The notes: a model not told the origin generated them from the letters alone. Positions 54,246-62,719 are shown, counted from the first letter of the stretch. The stretch: 64,000 nucleotides of DNA from an uncultured Flavobacteriaceae bacterium (GCA_947488435.1 CANKZG010000001.1:1-64000); one strand, 5' to 3'. Program-made: numbers and translations.

Positions 54246-54869
54246 ATGAATGGACCAGACAAAAACAAAAAATTCCCACTTGAGAATTACGACAGACTTT
54301 GCTTCTTAAAAAATAGTGTAAAGAATCCCAATATTATAGTAGGCGACTACACCTACTATGATGATTTTGAGAATGTAGAGAACTTTGAGAAAAATGTGAA
54401 ATACCATTTTGACTTTGTTGATGATAAATTAGTAATTGGGAAGTTCTGTATGATTGCTTCGGATGTAAAATTTATAATGAACGGAGCAAATCATTTAACA
54501 AATGCATTGTCAACATATCCTTTTGCAATTTTCGGTAAAGGTTGGGAAAATGCAATGGAAGGAAAAAATTATCCAAAGAAGGGAGATATTAATATAGGTA
54601 ACGATGTTTGGATTGGCTATAACGCAACAATTATGGCTGGTGTAACCATTGGAGACGGAGCAATTATAGCAACAAACTCAACAGTAATTAAAGATGTTGA
54701 GCCTTACACTATTGTTGGAGGTAATCCTGCAAAGGAAATCAGAAAACGATTTTCAGAAGATGTAGTTATAAAACTATTAGAACTAAAATGGTGGAATTGG
54801 GATATTGAAAAAATAACAAAGAACATCCAGAACTTTACGGACAATAAAGTTGAGAAGTTAATCGAATAA
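54246..54869 (+). CDS. Vat/CatB-type hexapeptide-repeat O-acetyltransferase
   Basis: A 207-residue left-handed beta-helix acetyltransferase. It begins MNGPDKNKKFPLENYDRLCF and continues NPNIIVGDYTYYDD, LVIGKFCMIASDVKFIMNGA followed by NHL, and GDINIGNDVWIGYNATIMAG. The His in MNGANH corresponds to the catalytic His of streptogramin A acetyltransferases (Vat), to which the whole protein looks close. Many such proteins are generic xenobiotic or sugar acetyltransferases, so streptogramin inactivation is plausible but not shown. Genes 52545, 53546 and 54246 form a compact group with 53- and 7-base gaps. Confidence 0.85.
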   Translation: MNGPDKNKKFPLENYDRLCFLKNSVKNPNIIVGDYTYYDDFENVENFEKNVKYHFDFVDDKLVIGKFCMIASDVKFIMNGANHLTNALSTYPFAIFGKGWENAMEGKNYPKKGDINIGNDVWIGYNATIMAGVTIGDGAIIATNSTVIKDVEPYTIVGGNPAKEIRKRFSEDVVIKLLELKWWNWDIEKITKNIQNFTDNKVEKLIE

Positions 54870-55140
54870 TTGGTTTAGTTCAGTTTTACAGAGACACGCT
54901 TTAGTGAGGCAAGAGTCAATTAATTTTATTCTAACTGAAGCCTTCAACCTTAAGTGCTACTATAATCGGCAATCTTATTACAGTTTTTTTTTGGCTAGGT
55001 GTATTGGAAACGTGGTTTGTTGGCGGTAATAATTGTACACATTGTTTGGGGTTTGGTTTTTCACGTTACAGGCTCACCCTATTTGTAGAAACCTTATTTC
55101 GATTCTCAAGTAAGAAAATTTAACAGCTTCATAAATTATC
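54870..55140. other. Gap without a supported gene
   Basis: About 270 bases. A 40-codon open stretch ending near 55122 (frame of LETWFVGGNNCTHC) has no start codon and no recognisable family. It may be a gene remnant. No clear terminator is seen behind the acetyltransferase. Confidence 0.35.
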
Positions 55141-55160
55141 AATCAAAAAACGAGCAGTCA

Positions 55161-56018
55161 ATGTTTTTCAAATCAAAAGAAGGAAAAGAAAAGATATTAA
55201 ATCTCTATAATCAGAAGTTAGAGGAACTAAAGATTGAACATTCTGAAAAGCTCTTAGCAACAAAGTTCGGTACCACTAATGTTATTATTACTGGAGAAAC
55301 AAAAAAGCCACCATTACTACTCATTCACGGTACTGGAGGTTGCGCACCATTAATTTTAGAATCTTTGCCTAACTTATCATCAAGGTTTTGTGTATACGCA
55401 GTAGATGTTTTAGCGCAACCTAATAAAAGTGCTGAACAAAAGTTAGATATGAAATCTCTTGATTATGGTGAATGGTTGTTAGAAGTCATTATAAAACTAA
55501 GTTTAAAAGATGTCACTTTGGTTGGTTTTTCTTTTGGTGGGTTAATTAGTTTAAAGGCACTTGAATTCAGTGAAATACTAATAAAGGAAGTCTTCTTAAT
55601 AGCACCTGTTTACATTGTAAATGGTAATCCTTTACAAGGCGTATTTAAAATGTTTTTACCATTAAAAAAGTTTATGAAAACAAATAATCAAAAGCATATT
55701 AAAAAAGTAATGAACGCACTTTTTTCTGAATACGATGATTTTGCGTTAGCCTATATGTCAAATACATTTCAATATTGCAATATGGACTTTTCACCTTTGC
55801 CAATAATATCTAAAAAATCTGCTCAGAATATTAAAACACCAATTACTTTAATCGCTTGTGAAGGCGACATTATGTTTCCAGGAAAGAAAATGATAAGTAG
55901 AGCAAAAAAGATTTTTCCTGCCTTAAAAGAAACAATGATATTAAGAGGGTCTGAGCACGTACCAAATACAAAAGACTTTAAATTAATAGAGGAATTAATA
56001 CTTCATAAATCCAGGTAG
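55161..56018 (+). CDS. Cytosolic alpha/beta hydrolase
   Basis: A 285-residue alpha/beta-hydrolase fold protein without a signal peptide: oxyanion motif PPLLLIHGTGGCAPLI, nucleophile elbow LVGFSFGGLISLKALEF (Ser about 122), acid in LIACEGDIMFPGKK and His in RGSEHVPNTKD. The lid is short and helical. Substrate unknown. The start codon is directly preceded by a 20-base A-rich leader (AATCAAAAAACGAGCAGTCA) shared with other genes of this tract. The hydrolase remnant at 56020 follows directly. Confidence 0.87.
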   Translation: MFFKSKEGKEKILNLYNQKLEELKIEHSEKLLATKFGTTNVIITGETKKPPLLLIHGTGGCAPLILESLPNLSSRFCVYAVDVLAQPNKSAEQKLDMKSLDYGEWLLEVIIKLSLKDVTLVGFSFGGLISLKALEFSEILIKEVFLIAPVYIVNGNPLQGVFKMFLPLKKFMKTNNQKHIKKVMNALFSEYDDFALAYMSNTFQYCNMDFSPLPIISKKSAQNIKTPITLIACEGDIMFPGKKMISRAKKIFPALKETMILRGSEHVPNTKDFKLIEELILHKSR

Positions 56019-56019
56019 T

Positions 56020-56145
56020 ATAATAAAAGCGATAAAAGATACAGTAAGCTTTCCAGCGCCAACGGTGATTCCAATAAATGATATGGAGTTAGAAGTATTT
56101 CAAGCCAGTAGAAAATTTCATAATATCAATCAAATGAGCTCATAG
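56020..56145 (+). pseudogene. Remnant of an alpha/beta-hydrolase N-terminus, copy A
   Basis: Frame from 56020 reads IIKAIKDTVSFPAPTVIPIN, DMELEVFQASRKFHNINQMS, S and a stop. There is no start codon. PAPTVxPINxxELEVFQA is the usual opening of epoxide-hydrolase-like alpha/beta hydrolases (from memory); after it the expected HGxP part is missing. A second, closely similar copy lies at 59588, again just upstream of a TPR-HTH regulator. Confidence 0.6.
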
Positions 56146-56206
56146 GAGATTTCGAAAGACTTCAGTTTGTTAAATTTCATTAAATTTATCACTGTATCTT
56201 TTTAAA

Positions 56207-58021
56207 TTGAATTTATCGAGTTCTAATATAGCATCCATAGACAAATCCATTGCCGTATTGCCTTTTGTCAATATGAGCAATAGCATTGATAATGAGTATT
56301 TTTGTGACGGTCTTACGGAGGAAATTATCAATGCGCTGGCAAAAATTAGGGAATTGTCAGTTACTTCAAGAACCTCTTCATTTTACTTTAAAAACAAAAA
56401 AGTAACCTCACAAGAAATAAGAGAGCAACTAGAGGTATCTGTTTTTATTGAAGGAAGTATCAGAGTGTCGAAAGACACAATGAGAATTACGGTTCAGATG
56501 ATAGATGCTCTTAATGATTTCCATTTTTGGTCAGAAACCTTTGATAGAAACCCAGAAGATGTTTTTGCTATTCAAGACGAAGTAAGTCTATTTATTGCCG
56601 AAAAGTTACGTGAACATATAGGTCATATTGAGATTGAAGACAAATTAGTTGAGCCCATTGATGTGCCAATTCATATTTATAGAGAATATCTAAAAGGAAG
56701 ATATTATTTAATGAAAATGGGGTATGAAAACACGGTTAAAGCAATTTCAATTTTTGAAAGTATTATCCAAAAAGCACCAAACTTTCCGAACGCATATATA
56801 GACATAAATCACGGCTATACCTATATGGGAGCTATGGGACTAATGCCTGCTTTTGAAGGCTTTCAAAAAGCACAACCTTTTCTTAAAAAAGCGCTGGAAC
56901 TTAATCCAAACCTTTATCGTTCACAATTGAATTTGTCTTGGATAGAATGTTGGCAAAACTGGAATTTAAAGCAAGCCTATTTGCACGCAAATAAAGCATT
57001 AGAAATTCAACCTGCCGATGAGATTTATCTTACGATTTCTAATTATTTAACGGTTGAGGGTAAATTAAATTCTGCTCATAATTATATCGATAAGGCCTTA
57101 GAACTTGACCCTTTCTCCGCAATGAATATTCATTACAAGGGCTTTTTATTGTACCTTCAAGAAGATTACAACGCGGCAATGCCATACTTTCAAAAAGCGT
57201 TAGCGTTAAATCCCATTTTGCCATTTCCACCACTCTATATTGGAGAATGCCTTTTGTTTACAAATAGAAACCAGGAAGCTTTAAGCTACTACAAAGCTTT
57301 AAATGGCGTCTCCATAAACGATTTAACGCAATTAGGTGGCATCACTATGTGCTATGCAAAAATGGGTGACATTGAAAAATGCAATGAAAAGATTGGTGAG
57401 CTAGAATCCAACTTAACATCCGAAAAGATGGATAAGGCCTTCAATTTTTTAATTCTGGTAAATGTTTTATTAGGCAATTACGACAAGGCTTTAGAATTCA
57501 TAGAGCAAGCTTTTGAAAATCACCTTCCTCTAATTTTATTATTGAACACTGAACCTATTTTAAAGCCAATTAAAAACCTTGAAAGATTTAAAAAATTAAT
57601 GGTTCAGGCTATACCAGATAACAATAACTACAAATCACAAAAAAAATATAAGCAAACCTTATTGAGTGATGATGAAATTGAAAGACACAGCAGTGAGTTG
57701 AAAAAAATAATGATGGAACACAAGTTGTACTTGAATCCAGATGTATCTTTAAAAGATATAGCTTCTTATCTCGAACTTCCAACGAATTATGTCTCACAAC
57801 TTCTAAATTTAGGTTTTCAAAAAAACTTCTCTGAGTTTATCAATACCTATCGAGTTGAAGAATTTAAACAGCGTGTCCTATTAGAGGAAAATAAAGGTTT
57901 AACAATTATGGCAGTAGCTTACGATAGTGGTTTCAATTCTAAAACAGTCTTTAATACGTTTTTCAAAAAAATAGAAGGTACTACACCCAATTCTTATCTT
58001 AAAAAGAATAGAAAGAATTAA
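56207..58021 (+). CDS. TolB-N/FlgO-like, TPR and C-terminal AraC-HTH regulator, copy A
   Basis: A 604-residue soluble protein that starts with a TTG (MNLSSSNIASIDKS); the same TTG and flanks occur in the paralogue at 59766, and no ATG stands near. Residues about 15-145 form the TolB-N/FlgO-like domain (SIAVLPFVNMSNSIDNEYFC, DGLTEEIINALAKI, LSVTSRTSSFYFKNK, VFIEGSIRVSK, FWSETFDRNPEDVFAIQDEV). TPR repeats follow (about 165-440, FQKAQPFLKKALELNPN). The last 110 residues are an AraC-type HTH (SLKDIASYLELPTNYVSQLL ... IMAVAYDSGFNSKTVFNTFF). Proteins of this type are often called 'adenylate cyclase', but no cyclase motif is present. It is a one-component regulator sensing through TPRs; signal unknown. 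Confidence 0.85.
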   Translation: MNLSSSNIASIDKSIAVLPFVNMSNSIDNEYFCDGLTEEIINALAKIRELSVTSRTSSFYFKNKKVTSQEIREQLEVSVFIEGSIRVSKDTMRITVQMIDALNDFHFWSETFDRNPEDVFAIQDEVSLFIAEKLREHIGHIEIEDKLVEPIDVPIHIYREYLKGRYYLMKMGYENTVKAISIFESIIQKAPNFPNAYIDINHGYTYMGAMGLMPAFEGFQKAQPFLKKALELNPNLYRSQLNLSWIECWQNWNLKQAYLHANKALEIQPADEIYLTISNYLTVEGKLNSAHNYIDKALELDPFSAMNIHYKGFLLYLQEDYNAAMPYFQKALALNPILPFPPLYIGECLLFTNRNQEALSYYKALNGVSINDLTQLGGITMCYAKMGDIEKCNEKIGELESNLTSEKMDKAFNFLILVNVLLGNYDKALEFIEQAFENHLPLILLLNTEPILKPIKNLERFKKLMVQAIPDNNNYKSQKKYKQTLLSDDEIERHSSELKKIMMEHKLYLNPDVSLKDIASYLELPTNYVSQLLNLGFQKNFSEFINTYRVEEFKQRVLLEENKGLTIMAVAYDSGFNSKTVFNTFFKKIEGTTPNSYLKKNRKN

Positions 58022-58035
58022 TATTTTGAATAAGC

Positions 58036-58049
58036 ACTAATTGATTAGT
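58036..58049. promoter_or_regulatory. Inverted repeat ACTAAT-TG-ATTAGT before the Crp/Fnr gene
   Basis: Six-bp perfect arms with a two-base centre, 29 bases before the start codon of the Crp/Fnr-type gene. Position fits an autoregulatory operator. Short enough to arise by chance in AT-rich DNA. Confidence 0.35.
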
Positions 58050-58078
58050 TTCGAAAAAACATTGTCACCTTAAATGCT

Positions 58079-58654
58079 ATGGAAGTACAACGATTACAGA
58101 AAACCATCAACAAATATAATAGTCATTTGACCCAAAAATCAGGTGCTGCCTTTGGGGCTTTATGTGATGAACATAATTTTAAAAAAGGAACAATTTTACT
58201 AAAGCCCAATCAGAGCGACAACGCAGAATACATTCTTTTAAAAGGTACTGCACGAACCTTTTTAGTAAATACAGAAGGAGAAGAAATTACGCTATATTTT
58301 TTTGAAGAGAATACTATTATTCCCCCTTACGTAACCCGTACTGAAAACGGAAAATCTCTTTTGTATTGCGAAGCATTGACCGATTGTACTTTTGGCAAAA
58401 TGAATGCCGGACAATTCGAAAGTCTAATGATAGAGAATCTAGAAATCAGAGAATTTGGGAATACGGTACTGAGACAAGAACTTCTAAATAAAGTTAAGAA
58501 AGAAATAAGAATGGCCTCTTGGACAGCGAAACAACGTCTCGAACAATTTCGTAGAGATTTTTCAATGCTCGAAAACGTTGTACCTCACCCGATGATAGCT
58601 TCTTATTTGGGTATTACCAATGTCTCTCTTAGCAGATTGCGAAAACAGGGCTGA
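58079..58654 (+). CDS. Crp/Fnr-family transcriptional regulator
   Basis: A 191-residue protein with a cupin-like cyclic-nucleotide-binding fold (about 20-115: FKKGTILLKPNQSDNAEYIL, LKGTARTFLVNTEGEEITLY, FFEENTIIPPY) and a C-terminal HTH (about 145-190: TAKQRLEQFRRDFSMLENVV, MIASYLGITNVSLSRLRKQ). There is no FxGExxxx-R-x cAMP-phosphate signature, so cAMP binding is uncertain, as in many Bacteroidota members. It lies 58 bases after the TPR-HTH regulator and a cyclase gene is encoded 3 kb further on. Confidence 0.9.
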   Translation: MEVQRLQKTINKYNSHLTQKSGAAFGALCDEHNFKKGTILLKPNQSDNAEYILLKGTARTFLVNTEGEEITLYFFEENTIIPPYVTRTENGKSLLYCEALTDCTFGKMNAGQFESLMIENLEIREFGNTVLRQELLNKVKKEIRMASWTAKQRLEQFRRDFSMLENVVPHPMIASYLGITNVSLSRLRKQG

Positions 58655-58724
58655 TTTACTTTTTATCATTTGTTAATGTAGCACCGAAATTTAGGCTGTT
58701 CCTTTGTATTCTAAAATCAATGTT

Positions 58725-59279
58725 ATGCAAAGGTTCGAAAAAATCATCAGAAAAAATCTTCAGGGCAATAAAGTCTTATTGCTTTTTATTACAACAACTT
58801 GTATTTATCTTATAATGGTTTTGATGACCATACCAAAGGTAATGTCCTATGGCAGTGGAATGCGGTTATTAGATATGATGCCCACTGGATATGACTTGGA
58901 ATATGTGAAAACTCTGTTTGAGGCTTTGGGTCAAGAAGGAAGAGAAGCATACCTACAAAAACAAATCCCTTTTGATATGATATACCCTGGTCTTTTTGCA
59001 ATTACCTACAGTTTAATTTTGGCTTACTTCTTAAACAAAATAGATACGTTAAAAAGACCGTTTGTGTATCTCTGTATTTTACCTATTGTAGCAGGGTTAA
59101 TGGACTATGCAGAGAACATTGGGATTATTTCAATGCTAACTAATTACCCAGAAATATCTAGTGCCGCTGTTACAATAACTGGTAGTTTCAGTCTTCTCAA
59201 GAGTATGAGCACTACCATTTTTTTTGTGATTTTATTTTTCGTTGTTATTACATTTGGAATTAGTACCCTAAGAAAATGA
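58725..59279 (+). CDS. Four-helix membrane protein of unknown function
   Basis: 184 residues from the ATG at 58725 (MQRFEKIIRKNLQGNKVLLL); an upstream TTG at 58704 lies within the putative -7 element TTCCTTTG (58699-58706) and is rejected as start. Four hydrophobic helices (about 20-40, 95-115, 125-145, 160-182) and a loop with LLDMMPTGYDLEYVKTLFEA. I have seen similar proteins annotated as hypothetical in Bacteroidota next to Crp/Fnr genes. It is likely a target of that regulator. Confidence 0.7.
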   Translation: MQRFEKIIRKNLQGNKVLLLFITTTCIYLIMVLMTIPKVMSYGSGMRLLDMMPTGYDLEYVKTLFEALGQEGREAYLQKQIPFDMIYPGLFAITYSLILAYFLNKIDTLKRPFVYLCILPIVAGLMDYAENIGIISMLTNYPEISSAAVTITGSFSLLKSMSTTIFFVILFFVVITFGISTLRK

Positions 59280-59390
59280 GAATCTTCAGTATAGCTAATG
59301 TCAACTACTCTTATTAAAGTTTATTTTTCAGATTAAAATATAAATTAGTTCCGTTTTCTAAACACGAACTTTTTTCGACTAATCCTACTG

Positions 59391-59398
59391 TAGATTTG
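59391..59398 (+). promoter_or_regulatory. -7 element of the small-peptide/regulator unit
   Basis: TAGATTTG, full match to TAnnTTTG, 29 bases before the ATG at 59427. Confidence 0.55.
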
Positions 59399-59426
59399 TC
59401 TCATATTAATCGTAAAACGAAAAATT

Positions 59427-59591
59427 ATGGGAAAGACTAGAAAAATTATACCAGGAGCACGATTGGCATTCGGAATTATATTAGGTTGTATAGTCGGCTA
59501 TTTAACTTCAAATACAGAAGTATGGTTTGTTTTGGGTGTTGCTATTGGAGCTGCCTTAGAGTACGGAAACAAAAAAGCAACAACCAAATGA
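59427..59591 (+). CDS. Small glycine-rich two-helix membrane protein
   Basis: 54 residues: MGKTRKIIPGARLAFGIILG, CIVGYLTSNTEVWFVLGVAI, GAALEYGNKKATTK. Two helices with Gly every few residues (glycine-zipper style) and a basic tail. It has a full -7 element and an A-rich leader (AATCGTAAAACGAAAAATT) that ends at the ATG. Its stop overlaps the start of the remnant copy B (ATGA). Unknown function; conserved-looking and well supported by signals. Confidence 0.65.
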   Translation: MGKTRKIIPGARLAFGIILGCIVGYLTSNTEVWFVLGVAIGAALEYGNKKATTK

Positions 59592-59704
59592 TAAAAGAAA
59601 TAGTTAGATTTCTAGAGCCAACGGTGATTCCAATAAATGGTATGGAGCTAAAAGTATTGCAAGCCTATAGAAAATTTCATAACATCAACCAAATGAACTC
59701 ATAA
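59588..59704 (+). pseudogene. Remnant of an alpha/beta-hydrolase N-terminus, copy B
   Basis: 38 residues: MIKEIVRFLEPTVIPINGME, LKVLQAYRKFHNINQMNS. It is paralogous to the remnant at 56020 over at least 30 residues, including the tail RKFHNINQM and the stop. Unlike copy A it has a start codon, overlapping the stop of the gene before it (ATGA), so it may be translated as a short peptide. PTVIPINGMELxV is the opening of epoxide-hydrolase-like proteins; the rest of the enzyme is missing. Confidence 0.55.
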
Positions 59705-59765
59705 GAGATTACGAAAGGTTTCAGTTTGTTAAATTTCCTTAAATTTAGGGCGGAGTCTTTTAAAA

Positions 59766-61559
59766 TTGAATTTATCGAGTTCTAACATAACATCCATTGA
59801 CAAATCCATTGTCGTTTTACCGTTTAAAAATTTAAGTGGCGACCATAGTAACGACTATTTTTCAGATGGTATTACCGAAGAAATCATAAACGCACTCACC
59901 AAGATTGAAGGGCTTAAAGTTACCGCTCGTACTTCTTCTTTCGCCTTCAAAAACAAGCCAACCGATATTAGAATTATTGGTAATGAGCTGGGAGTTACTA
60001 ATGCAGTTGAAGGTAGTATTCGTATTGCCAAAGAACGTATTAGGATTTCGGCTCAGTTAACTAGAACAGACACCGGGTTTTTATTGTGGTCTGAAAAGTT
60101 TGACCGAAAGTTAGATGATGTTTTTGAACTTCAGGATGAAATAAGTCTTTTGATTGCTGATAAAATTCGCGAGAACTTTGGTCATATTGAGATTGAGGAT
60201 TCTCTTGCAGAAGTTCAAACAGAAAATCTAACTTCATATCAATGGTATTTAAGAGGACGGTATTACCAACTTACTTGGAACTTAGATAATATGGAAAAGG
60301 CCATAGCATTTTTTGAAAAAGCAACAGATTTTGATAGTTCCTATGCTGACCCAGTTGTATCCATCGGATGGTGTTATGCTATTATTGCAAGTTGGGGGCA
60401 TATTGATAGAAAAAAGGGCTTGGAAAAAGCTAATTTATATCTCGACAAAGGACTGAAGATGAATCCCAACTCGTATACCGGGTACTTTGGTAAAGCAACC
60501 ATAAGTTTTTGGGGGAATTGGCAATTTGAAAAAGGTTTTCAGGAATTGCAACTTTGTTTAAATGAAAACCCACATTTTTCAGAAGGAAGGGAAGGACTTG
60601 CCGAACTTCTCACTGCTACAGGTTTTTTTGAAAAAGCAGCTGAAGAAACAGAGCAGATTTTAAAAATCAATCCGCTTTCACCAAATCATTATTACACAAA
60701 AGGTAATTTACACTATCTGCAAGGCGACTTTAAAACTGCACTTTCGTGTTTTGAAAGTTCCTTGAAACTTGACAACAGTTTTGATTTAAGTAGACACCTG
60801 AGAGTAGCCTGCTTATTGTTCCTTGAAGACAAAGAAGAAACATTGAGATATGCTAAATCTTTCTTAAACGATAAGGTTGTGACGATTGTTGAAGCAATTT
60901 TTAATTCTGTGAATAAGAACCAAGTTCCGGAGTATGACAAAAGTTTAGTGTCGGAAAATCTAAATTTAATGGTGTATTGGGATTTCTATTATCTCGTACA
61001 TTGTCAAAAAACAGATGAAGCTTTAGAACGACTAAGGCAAATGGTAGAACAACGTATCGGGCAAATCATAAACTTTCAATTTGACCCGTTCTTAGAGCCA
61101 TTGAGAAATACATTGGTTTTCAAAGAAATCCAAAAAGCTGTTTTTGGAAGTATTCAGCCATCTACCTTTAATATTGAAGCAAACAAAACAATTGAACTTC
61201 CAACTTTTACGCAAAAAGAATCTGATGAGCTTAAAAGTGCTTTAGACCAAACTCTTGGCCGCGAACAAGCGTTTCTTCGTACAGATTTATCGCTTCGTTC
61301 ATTGGCTGAGGAACTAGCTATGCATCCTAATCGCTTATCAAAATTTATAAATGATAACCTCCAAACCAATTTTACAGAAATGGTAAATGGAAAGCGTTTG
61401 GAGCATTTTCAAAAGATAGCTTTGTTACCCGAAAATAGCCATTTGACCTTGTTAGGATTGGCTTATGAAAGTGGGTTTAATTCCAAAACGGTTTTCAATA
61501 CCTACTTCAAAAAAGTTGCTGGTATGACGCCAAAGCAGTGGCTAAAAAATCAAGTATAG
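59766..61559 (+). CDS. TolB-N/FlgO-like, TPR and C-terminal AraC-HTH regulator, copy B
   Basis: A 597-residue paralogue of the 56207 product with the same TTG start and first residues (MNLSSSNITSIDKSIVVLPF). TolB-N/FlgO-like domain about 12-145 (GITEEIINALTKIEGLKVTA, RTSSFAFKNKPTDIRIIGNE, LLWSEKFDRKLDDVFELQDE), TPRs about 155-430, AraC-type HTH about 490-597 (LSLRSLAEELAMHPNRLSKF ... LLGLAYESGFNSKTVFNTYF). The first 60 or so codons are closely alike in both paralogues at DNA level, the rest diverges, so the copies are old or under different selection. It is followed by the convergent nucleotide cyclase gene. Confidence 0.85.
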   Translation: MNLSSSNITSIDKSIVVLPFKNLSGDHSNDYFSDGITEEIINALTKIEGLKVTARTSSFAFKNKPTDIRIIGNELGVTNAVEGSIRIAKERIRISAQLTRTDTGFLLWSEKFDRKLDDVFELQDEISLLIADKIRENFGHIEIEDSLAEVQTENLTSYQWYLRGRYYQLTWNLDNMEKAIAFFEKATDFDSSYADPVVSIGWCYAIIASWGHIDRKKGLEKANLYLDKGLKMNPNSYTGYFGKATISFWGNWQFEKGFQELQLCLNENPHFSEGREGLAELLTATGFFEKAAEETEQILKINPLSPNHYYTKGNLHYLQGDFKTALSCFESSLKLDNSFDLSRHLRVACLLFLEDKEETLRYAKSFLNDKVVTIVEAIFNSVNKNQVPEYDKSLVSENLNLMVYWDFYYLVHCQKTDEALERLRQMVEQRIGQIINFQFDPFLEPLRNTLVFKEIQKAVFGSIQPSTFNIEANKTIELPTFTQKESDELKSALDQTLGREQAFLRTDLSLRSLAEELAMHPNRLSKFINDNLQTNFTEMVNGKRLEHFQKIALLPENSHLTLLGLAYESGFNSKTVFNTYFKKVAGMTPKQWLKNQV

Positions 61560-61588
61560 AATGATGTTCTACCTATTTGTAATTTACA

Positions 61589-62719
61589 TTAGACTTCATA
61601 GGCAGTAGATTTAAGTGAAGCCTTTGCGGCCTCGTGAACTGCAAATACTTTAATCGATTTTGATTTTCCTTTTAATCCTTTAGCTCCTAAGTCTTTTAAA
61701 GTAAAGGCTTCCGAAAGTTTTAGCTTTCGCGAAAGCGGTTCAGATAATAAGAAATCCTCTTGTAACGCTGATGTCAATCCAAGAATCCTCGAAGTGGTGT
61801 TTAGCACATCACCTGTAAAGAAAATGTCCTTTTTTAGAGCTCCTATTTCACCCGTGGTTACTTGACCAAAGTGTAACGCTGCTTTGAAGTCTGGAATGGT
61901 ATCATACTTCTTCTCAAAGTTCTTTTGTTGCTTTTGTAATGCAGTTTTCATATCAAAAAAACATTCAACACATCGGTTGTTCTTTAAACTTTTATCCAGT
62001 TTCCAAGTAATGACAATTTCATCGCCTACGTATTGATACACTTCACCATAGTTTTTTAGGATAGCATCCGAAAAACTGCGGTAGTAGTCTCTGAGTAATT
62101 TGAAGTAGGTTTTATGCCCCAGTTTTTCAGCAATAGTGGTGCTGTCCTTCATATCCACAAACATAAAAATGCGGTTTTCATCTACGGGTTTGTGATAGCG
62201 CCCCGTAAAGAAATTATATAAAATGTTTTGGCCTAGATTCTCGCTCACCTCGGCATACAGTAATGAAGCAAGAAGCGAAAAAAGTAATTGAATCCAAGTA
62301 CTGATATGGGTTATGCTTGAAAAGAACTCTACATATTCATTCCAAATCTTTTCGCTAAACATAGACTCATTGGATACAATGCTAGCTGCCAATAAGTACA
62401 GTATCAAAACCAAAACAGAGAGGACAATAGTGTACAAGAATAACTTGCCAATAATCTTCTTAGGAAAACTTTGTCTTATAAATAGTTTATTGACGATGAA
62501 CACTTCAATGCAACCTACAATACAGCCCACAATAAAAATGCTTATGGACGCGAAAATTACTATAGAAGGTGTCAATGGAACATCAGATTCAATAATGTCA
62601 GTTTGCTCAGGATTCACCGCATATTGAGACCACATTATTAGAGCAGCTATGGATAACCAAATGATTCCAAAAGGAAGTATGCGTTTAAGATAATATTTGT
62701 TTTTGGCTGATAGTGACAT
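61589..62719 (-). CDS. Membrane-bound class III nucleotide cyclase
   Basis: A 376-residue protein with four N-terminal membrane helices (about 13-33, 48-75, 87-113, 134-154) and a class III cyclase domain (about 178-350). Metal-binding Asp residues are in IFMFVDMKDSTTIAEKLG and VYQYVGDEIVITWKLD; the transition-state Asn and Arg lie in VLNTTSRILGL. All catalytic residues expected for a working homodimer appear present. Whether it makes cAMP or cGMP cannot be told from the sequence with certainty. It ends 30 bases from regulator copy B (convergent). Confidence 0.88.
   Translation of the reverse strand: MSLSAKNKYYLKRILPFGIIWLSIAALIMWSQYAVNPEQTDIIESDVPLTPSIVIFASISIFIVGCIVGCIEVFIVNKLFIRQSFPKKIIGKLFLYTIVLSVLVLILYLLAASIVSNESMFSEKIWNEYVEFFSSITHISTWIQLLFSLLASLLYAEVSENLGQNILYNFFTGRYHKPVDENRIFMFVDMKDSTTIAEKLGHKTYFKLLRDYYRSFSDAILKNYGEVYQYVGDEIVITWKLDKSLKNNRCVECFFDMKTALQKQQKNFEKKYDTIPDFKAALHFGQVTTGEIGALKKDIFFTGDVLNTTSRILGLTSALQEDFLLSEPLSRKLKLSEAFTLKDLGAKGLKGKSKSIKVFAVHEAAKASLKSTAYEV

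Noticed and set aside
56207-61559. Reading the two TPR-HTH proteins as adenylate cyclases
   Set aside because: Databases often use that name, but neither has the metal Asp, Asn or Arg motifs of class III cyclases; only the gene at 61589 does.
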